Assembly: GCF_904849725.1 (NCBI RefSeq)
Contig: NC_058521.1
Coordinates: 431,600,676 to 431,664,675, forward strand
Length of the DNA stretch: 64,000 nt
Origin: Hordeum vulgare subsp. vulgare
Taxonomy: Eukaryota; Streptophyta; Magnoliopsida; Poales; Poaceae
Reading direction: 5' to 3'
Shown: positions 58,942 through 64,000 of the stretch, one piece after another
How the letters are laid out: each line of letters opens with the position of its first letter
Numbering within the stretch: position 1 is the first letter of the stretch
Translations under genes and position numbers: made by a program
Notes under the pieces: model-generated
What the model was told of the DNA's origin: nothing
Seen by the model: only the letters and a program-made list of their open reading frames with translations
The model's database searches: none

Positions 58942-59969
58942 ATGAAAGGGTATCGTTTAATCTTAGACGTTGTTGTGTTCGGGGATTGTGCTGAAGAAGA
59001 AGTGGGTTCTTTAATTGATATTTGGGCGGACCCATGGATCCCAACAAGCCATGATCGCAAGTTAATGACCCCTCGAGGGCAATGTTTGCTGCAGAAAGTT
59101 CAAGACCCGATCGATCCAATATCAGGGAATTGGGATGAGTAGTTGGTGCGTGATATCTTTTGGCCGGTCGATGCGGAAAGAATCTTACAAATTCCGCTAT
59201 CATATCATGGTCAAAGTGACTTTATATCATGGCATTATTCGAAGTCAGGTTGCTTTACCGTTCGTTCTGCATACTATAATACATGGAAGGTTGAATACAG
59301 AACGAAAGCTCGGTTGAACTTGGACGAGGGTAGGAGTGATCCCCACCCAGTCTGGAAAGAACTATGGGGCACAATAGTACCACCTAAATTGCACGTCCTT
59401 AACTGGAGGGTTTTACATGGGTTCGTTCCGTGCTACTGTACGCTAACTGACCGTCACATGAAATCCCCTGTAATCTGTCTAGTATGCAGAACTACTCCTG
59501 AGGATCTCCGCCATATGCTATTCATGTGTGAAAGAGAAAAGGAGGTGTGGAGGGAGCTTGGGTTGGGTGCCACGATCGATGAGGCTGCAGCTCACGAGCG
59601 GGCATGTTCGGTCATACTAGAAAAGTTATTGTGTTCGGATCTTAAGGGCGAGGCAAGGATTCCTGTTTCAAATGGAGTTGAGCTAATTATGGTTATTGCT
59701 TGGTATCTATGGTGGGATAGTAGGAAAATCAGCCATGAAGAAAAGTGTGGATCCCCGATAAAAACAACCATGAGCATACGTGGAATTGATGCGAATGCGT
59801 TTGCTACCAAGTCCATGATACCTTTGAAGAAGATAAGATGGGAAAGGCGTGCAGCTGGTGTTATTAAACTGAATGTAGATGCAAGCTATCATGATGACGA
59901 TGGTGCCGGGGCAACATGTGCACTACTACGGGACAATTCGGGAGCCTTCATTGTTGGGTGTTGCTCGTA
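58942..59969 (+). pseudogene. LINE ORF2 C-terminal part: zinc-binding domain and RNase H start
   Basis: One frame runs from 58942 (KGYR, then IDIWADPWIPTSHDRK, CLLQKVQDPIDPISGNWDE), interrupted by TAG at 59140-59142, to LVRDIFWPVDAERILQIPLS and KSGCFTVRSAYY. The zinc-binding reverse-transcriptase domain follows (VWKELWGTIVPPKLHVLNWR, then CLVC, RHMLFMCEREKEVWRELG). The RNase H domain begins KLNVDASYHDDDGAGATCALL. The frame ends where the Harbinger element enters at 59970-59973. This order is that of plant L1-type LINEs whose ORF2 carries a C-terminal RNase H. Confidence 0.83.
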
Positions 59970-60355
59970 TAAGAGCAACTCTAGCAGACACCGCATCCCG
60001 TCGGTCCATAAAACGCGTTTACAGTTTGCGTAAAACAGCTTTTGCGGACTGGTACGGGCTGGCACAAATGCAGACCTCCCAAACGGATTCGTAAAAAATG
60101 TATTCGCAGAATATAGTTTTTTACGGGTCAGCTTTGCGGGGTCTGCTCTTTGCGCCGCAGCATCCCGCATATCATCAGCCCATAAATATCAAATACAACA
60201 TAATTCAACAACCAAAAACAAACTGAATTATTCGAATCAAACATAATACAATAATCATCTGCACTACAAATAATTATTCAAATAACCATAGCAAACTGAA
60301 ATAGTGCAATACAAAAAATTTCATGAATACAAATACAATTGAATACAAAAATAAG

Positions 60356-61637
60356 TCACTGTCCAACCCTTTGCCAATGGTGCTCAATGAGATCTTCCTG
60401 AAGTTGAAAGTGGGTGTCTGCATTTTCAATCTCCTTGTATGTGTGAAGAAAAGCTCTAATGCGGTTTGTGTCTCTAGCTGGTTTGACACGGCTACCCACA
60501 TTGTCGTAAAAGAATTCTAAGTTCAATCCTCTCTTATCTTCAAGAATCATATTGTGGAGGATAACACAACATGTCATGATGTTCTTCAAGGTTTTCTTAT
60601 CCCAAAAACGAGCAGGACCACGGACAATGGTAAACCTAGATTGCAAAACACCGAATGCTCTTTCAATGTCTTTGCGGGCTGCCTCTTGCACCCTTGCAAA
60701 TTCACATTTTTTTTGTTTTGGGTTCTTTGATGCTCTTGACAAATGTGCATCAAGGAGGGTATATATCATCTCCAAGATACTATCCCTTTGTGTATTCATG
60801 TCCATTGATAGTGTAGTTGCAAGCAGGAGCATCACCACTAGCAAGCCTAGCAAACAAATGAGACCGTTGCAACACATTGATATCATTAAGAGTGTCCGGC
60901 ATACCAAAAAAGCAATGCCAAATCCATAAATCCTCGGATGCTACGGCCTCTAGCACAATTGTTGCATCACAAGACTTGCAACAATACATTCCTTGCCAAG
61001 CATTGGGGCATTTTTTTCAATTCCAATGCATACAATCAATGCTACCTAGCATGCTCTCATTAGATGCTATCAATTTCTCTGTGTCATCTTCATTGGATGC
61101 CCGAAGATACTCAGGACCGAAGACACGGATGATCACTTTCCCAAATCTACGCACAGACTCAATTGTGCTTTCTTCACCAATGCGAATATACTCATCGGCA
61201 TAGTCAGCCAGAACGCTATATGCAATCACCCGCATAGTTGCGGAGATTTTTTGATATGCACTAAATCCCTTTAAGCCCGCGGCATTCCTTCTTTGAGTAA
61301 AATACTAGCAATTTGCCTCGCAAGCTTGAACAAGTTTCACAAAGAGGGATCGGCGCATCCGGTACCTTCTTCGGAAGAGGCGTGGAGGATATGTAGAATT
61401 CTCCGTGAAATAGTCTTGGATCAACATCTCCTTCCCAAGATGGCGATTCCGAGGAATGCACAAACGCCTGGCAGTCGATCCTCGCCTCCTCTTTCGGTGC
61501 TCGTCTTCATGCTCCTTCACGGCAAGCGTCATGACTAACGTTTGCTGCCAAAAGTTCACAAGCATGGTCTCAACATCCGAGTCGTCCTAATCGGACGAAT
61601 CAAATAGTAAGAACTTCTCGCACGGGGTCAACTCCAT
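60356..61637 (-). pseudogene. Harbinger (HARBI1-type, DDE_4) transposase, several stop codons
   Basis: ATG 61637 (MELTPCEKFLLFDSSD) opens a frame that stays in register over about 285 codons but meets stops at 61587-61589 and 61305-61307, at 61017-61019 (TGG to TGA within HWNW), and at 60780-60782. Recognisable parts: KEMLIQDYFTENSTYPPRLF, RRRYRMRRSLFVKLVQACE, the first catalytic Asp in MLGSIDCMHW, the second in GMPDTLNDINVL, then after a frameshift in an A-run near 60720 the catalytic Glu in ARKDIERAFGVLQ, and CVILHNMILEDKR. The protein would cut and move the element in the nucleus. The number of stops shows it is inactive. The frame from 60907 is the shifted continuation, not a separate gene. 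Confidence 0.88.
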
Positions 61638-61639
61638 CT

Positions 61640-62097
61640 TCTCGCACAGCTCGCAAAAATCACAAAAAAGGGACTAACTGGTGGCGGGTGATCCCGGGCA
61701 ACGACGAGGGGGAGCGCTCGACGATGGTCGATCCCCGGCGGCGGCGGCGGCGGGGGGCGGCTCTTATCGTCGGATCCGGAGGGGCGATGCAGCGGCTCGC
61801 CTGCAGATATGGCCGGAATCGCCGGCGGCGAGCGGGCGGAAGCAAGGGCGGGTGGCGGCGGAAGGATGGGGAAAAGAGCACGGGCAGAAATGTCCCTCCC
61901 ACCAACTGCTTCTATGTGATGCAGGGCACCGCAGTCGCGAGGGGGAAACCCGCGTTTTCCCGGGTAGGGGTCGGGAATTTGCCGCGCCCCCAAAAGTTTT
62001 TGCGGACCGGGACGGGATGCGGGGTCTGGTCGGGCTGGCTTTCCGGCCCGTACCCGCTTTTTGGCAGTTATTTTGCGGGTCGAGGGCGGATGCGGGA
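61640..62097. other. GC-rich subterminal region of the Harbinger element
   Basis: It holds CGG-repeat sequence near 61736-61760 and GC-rich sequence with frames on both strands, none with a domain. This is the promoter side of the minus-strand transposase. Confidence 0.55.
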
Positions 62098-62116
62098 TCT
62101 GCTAGAGTTGCTCTAA

Positions 62117-62490
62117 GCAACATGCAAATGGATGCATCTTGTATGGAGGCATATGCTTTACTCGACGTCTTTCGTCTCGCTGATGAGCTAGGGATTCTAT
62201 CATTGGTGGTGGAGGCACACTCTATGCAAATTGTCTAGGCAATTCGGGAACCCTCGGAATACAGAGCTGCGGCTGCGGTTGTTACGGATGATTGTCGAAG
62301 GTTGATAAGTTCTTTCGGCACCGCGACTATTGTGCATTGTGCTCGGGAAGGGAATGCGGGTGCGCATTGGCTTGCTAGAGGTAGTTAGAAAGGAAAACTC
62401 TGAGGGGTGTGGCATGATAAACCACCTGATTTCTTAATCCCCTCTCTTGTATCAGACATGATTATTGTTTAATAAAGGTCGCCGAATATA
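62117..62490 (+). pseudogene. LINE RNase H, C-terminal part, and 3' end
   Basis: After the Harbinger element the RNase H reading continues as SNMQMDASCMEAYALLDVF, then RLADELGILSLVVEAHSMQI, with a TAG at 62236-62238, then AIREPSEYRAAAAVVTDDC and HCAREGNAGAHWLARG. The pattern EA...A...L.LA...G and the final HxxREGN(A)xAHxLA are typical. The Asp normally found in the VVExDS segment is His here (VEAHS). The frame is offset by one base relative to the upstream block. Sequence to about 62490 is probably the 3' untranslated end. Confidence 0.75.
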
Positions 62491-62785
62491 AAAATCCACC
62501 CACTTCCCTTGACATTGTTGTCGCGCGTTCGCCATGGTTACAGGTGCCGTGCTGCATGCTCGTGGTGCGGAGCCATCACCGCCAGCAAGACCCTCTCAAT
62601 CTATCCCATGTGTGCTGCTCCCCCAACTGTAGTCAATGGAGGGATTGATCTGTGCAATCCGGACGTGTGGAGCCACCATGTGAGTCCTTGTAGATCTCGG
62701 CGGACGGCGGAGCTGCAATACAACATGATGGCAGAGCAGCAACGCGTCCACCACCATAGTGCTGCGAGGCAACCTCGGGGAGGCT
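62491..62785. other. unassigned sequence, no gene seen
   Basis: Short frames on both strands without domains, between the LINE end and the next LTR. Confidence 0.5.
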
Positions 62786-64000
62786 TGATACGTCTCAAAC
62801 GTATCTATAATTTTTGATGGTTTCATGATGTTATCTTGTCATCTTTGGATGTTTTATGTACCTTTTATATCTTTTTTGGGACTAACTTATTAATTCAGTG
62901 TCAAGTGCCAGTTCCTGTTTTTTCTGTGTTTTTGGCTCTTTTCAGATCTGATTTTGGAATGGAGTCCAAACGGAATAAAATCCCCGAAATGATTTTTTCT
63001 TGAACGGAAGAAGATCAGGGGGCTTGTGGGCCAAGCCAGGAGGGCTACAGGGAGCCCACAAGCCCCCTCTCCGCCACCAGGGGGCGGTGGTGGGCAGGAT
63101 TGTGGCCTCCCTGGCGCCCCCTGACCTAGATCTTGCGCCTATATATTCCCTAAAAATCAGGAAAAAAAAATCAAGGGATCCACGAAAATACTTTTCCGCC
63201 GCCGCAAGCTTCCGTTTTCACGACATCTCATCTGGAGACCCTTCCCGGTGCCCTGTCGGAGGGGACTTTGGAGTTGGAGGGCTTCTACATCAACATCATC
63301 GCCCCTCCAATGACTCGTGACTAGTTCACTTCCGACCTACGGGTCCGTAGTTAGTAGCTAGATGGATTCTTCTCTCTCTTGGATCTTCAATACAAAGTTC
63401 TCCATAATCTTCATGGATATCTATCCGATGTAATCTTCTTTGGCGGTGTGTTTGTCGAGATCCGATGAATTGTGAATTTGTGATCAAATTATCTATGATA
63501 TATATTTGAGTCTTAGCTGATTTCTTATATGCATGATTTGATATCCTTGTAAGTCTCTCCGAATCTTGGGTTTTGTTTCGCCAACTAGATCTATGATTCT
63601 TGCAATGGGAGAAGTTCATGGTTTTGGGTTCTTACCGTGTGGTGACCTTTCCGAGTGACAGTAGGGGCAGCAAGGCACACATCGTTTAGTTGCCATCAAG
63701 GGTAACAAGGTGGGCTCTGTCGTAGATATGAGATTGTCCATCTACATCATGTCATCTTGCTTAAGGTGTTACTCTGTTCTTTTGGACTTAATACACTAGA
63801 TGCATGCTGGATAGCGAACGACGTGTGGAGTAATAGTAGTAGATGCAGAAAGTATCGGTCTACTTGTTTTGGACGTGATGCCTATAGATATAGTCATTGC
63901 CATAGATGACGTCACAACTTTGCGCAGTTGTATCAATTGCTCGACAGTAATTTGTTCACCCACCGTCTACTTGCTTTCATGAGAGAAGCCACTAGTAAAC
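62786..64000 (+). mobile_element. LTR of a retrotransposon running off the right edge
   Basis: It starts TGATACGTCTCAAACGTATC, the same kind of terminus as the element at 37331-44343 but in plus orientation. The first 200 bp are similar to that LTR and the rest differs, so it is a related but distinct family. It has a GC hairpin at 63016-63069, a TATA-like TATATATTCC near 63140-63149, a leader with CTTCTACATCAACATCATCG, and motifs such as GACAGTAGGGGCAGCAAGG and ATGCATGCTGGATAGCG. These are familiar to me from a very abundant Triticeae Gypsy LTR, but I leave it unnamed. Frames inside are not supported. The other LTR and interior are beyond the window. Confidence 0.8.

Larger units (their letters stand above)
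59973..62113 (-). mobile_element. PIF/Harbinger DNA transposon, 2141 bp
   Basis: Terminal inverted repeats GAGCAACTCTAGCAGA (59973-59988) and TCTGCTAGAGTTGCTC (62098-62113) are flanked by TAA on both sides (59970-59972 and 62114-62116). A 3-bp TAA/TTA duplication is the PIF/Harbinger signature. Further inward, GCGGATGCGGGA-type and CCGCATCCCG motifs extend the symmetry. It encodes a DDE transposase remnant on the minus strand. The companion Myb-like ORF of autonomous members is not visible. Confidence 0.9.
58942..62490 (+). mobile_element. LINE (non-LTR retrotransposon), 5'-truncated, split by Harbinger
   Basis: Only the 3' part is present: RT C-terminal region, zinc-binding domain and RNase H, in two blocks (58942-59972 and 62114 to about 62490). 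5' truncation is normal for LINEs. The 3' limit is uncertain; an AATAAA near 62471 followed by AATATAAAAA suggests the transcript end. No target duplication was found. Confidence 0.75.

Overview
The window is plant nuclear DNA made almost entirely of nested transposable elements. Its families point to a Triticeae grass (wheat, barley, rye, Aegilops): long Sukkula-type LTRs, CACTA elements with the GGGACTAA-type and TTTGCCGTC-type subterminal repeats, a chromodomain Gypsy element, and LTRs of the TGATACGTCTCCAACGTATC type. I see no bacterial, organellar, tRNA, rRNA or CRISPR feature. Only one possible host-type gene is visible, at 49241-49954 on the minus strand.

Layout. 1-4507 is the right-hand part of a CACTA transposon that runs off the left edge, with a decayed TNP2-like transposase on the minus strand. 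After a short GC-rich spacer, a tandem array with a unit of about 318 bp starts near 4790. The array is cut at 6948/47520 by one 40.6 kb insertion and resumes at 47520-48838. The insertion is a Sukkula-like LARD (large non-autonomous retrotransposon) with the structure LTR-internal-LTR-internal-LTR: LTRs at 6949-11898, 14686-21059 and 35488-47519, internal domains at 11899-14685 and 21060-35487. Its outer flanks carry a near-perfect 5-bp duplication (CATGT/CATGC), so one insertion seems to have grown by unequal recombination.

Three younger elements sit inside it. A solo-LTR-like piece (15504-17028) lies in LTR2. A nearly complete chromodomain Gypsy element (22572-34226, duplication AGTTT) lies in internal domain 2. 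A reverse-oriented non-autonomous LTR element (37331-44343, duplication CAACC) lies in LTR3. The Gypsy element is the only one with a recognisable gag-pol. It is broken by a stop codon in gag, two frameshifts and a lost zinc-finger cysteine, and it carries an extra ORF before gag.

Right of the satellite come an AT-rich stretch and the candidate gene. A second CACTA element (50159-58684, duplication ATA) sits about 100 bp upstream of that gene's TATA box. It contains a decayed transposase with a visible intron, a tandem array of about 390-bp units built on purine/pyrimidine hairpins, and a 216-bp foldback. Beyond it is a 5'-truncated LINE (58942 to about 62490) split inside its RNase H domain by a PIF/Harbinger element (59973-62113, duplication TAA). 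The window ends inside an LTR (from 62786) related to that of the element at 37331-44343.

The order of insertion can be read from the nesting: satellite, then Sukkula and its duplication, then the three nested elements; and separately LINE before Harbinger, and gene promoter before CACTA. Coordinates of element ends come from reading terminal motifs and target-site duplications by eye. Family names other than superfamily are from memory and are marked as such.
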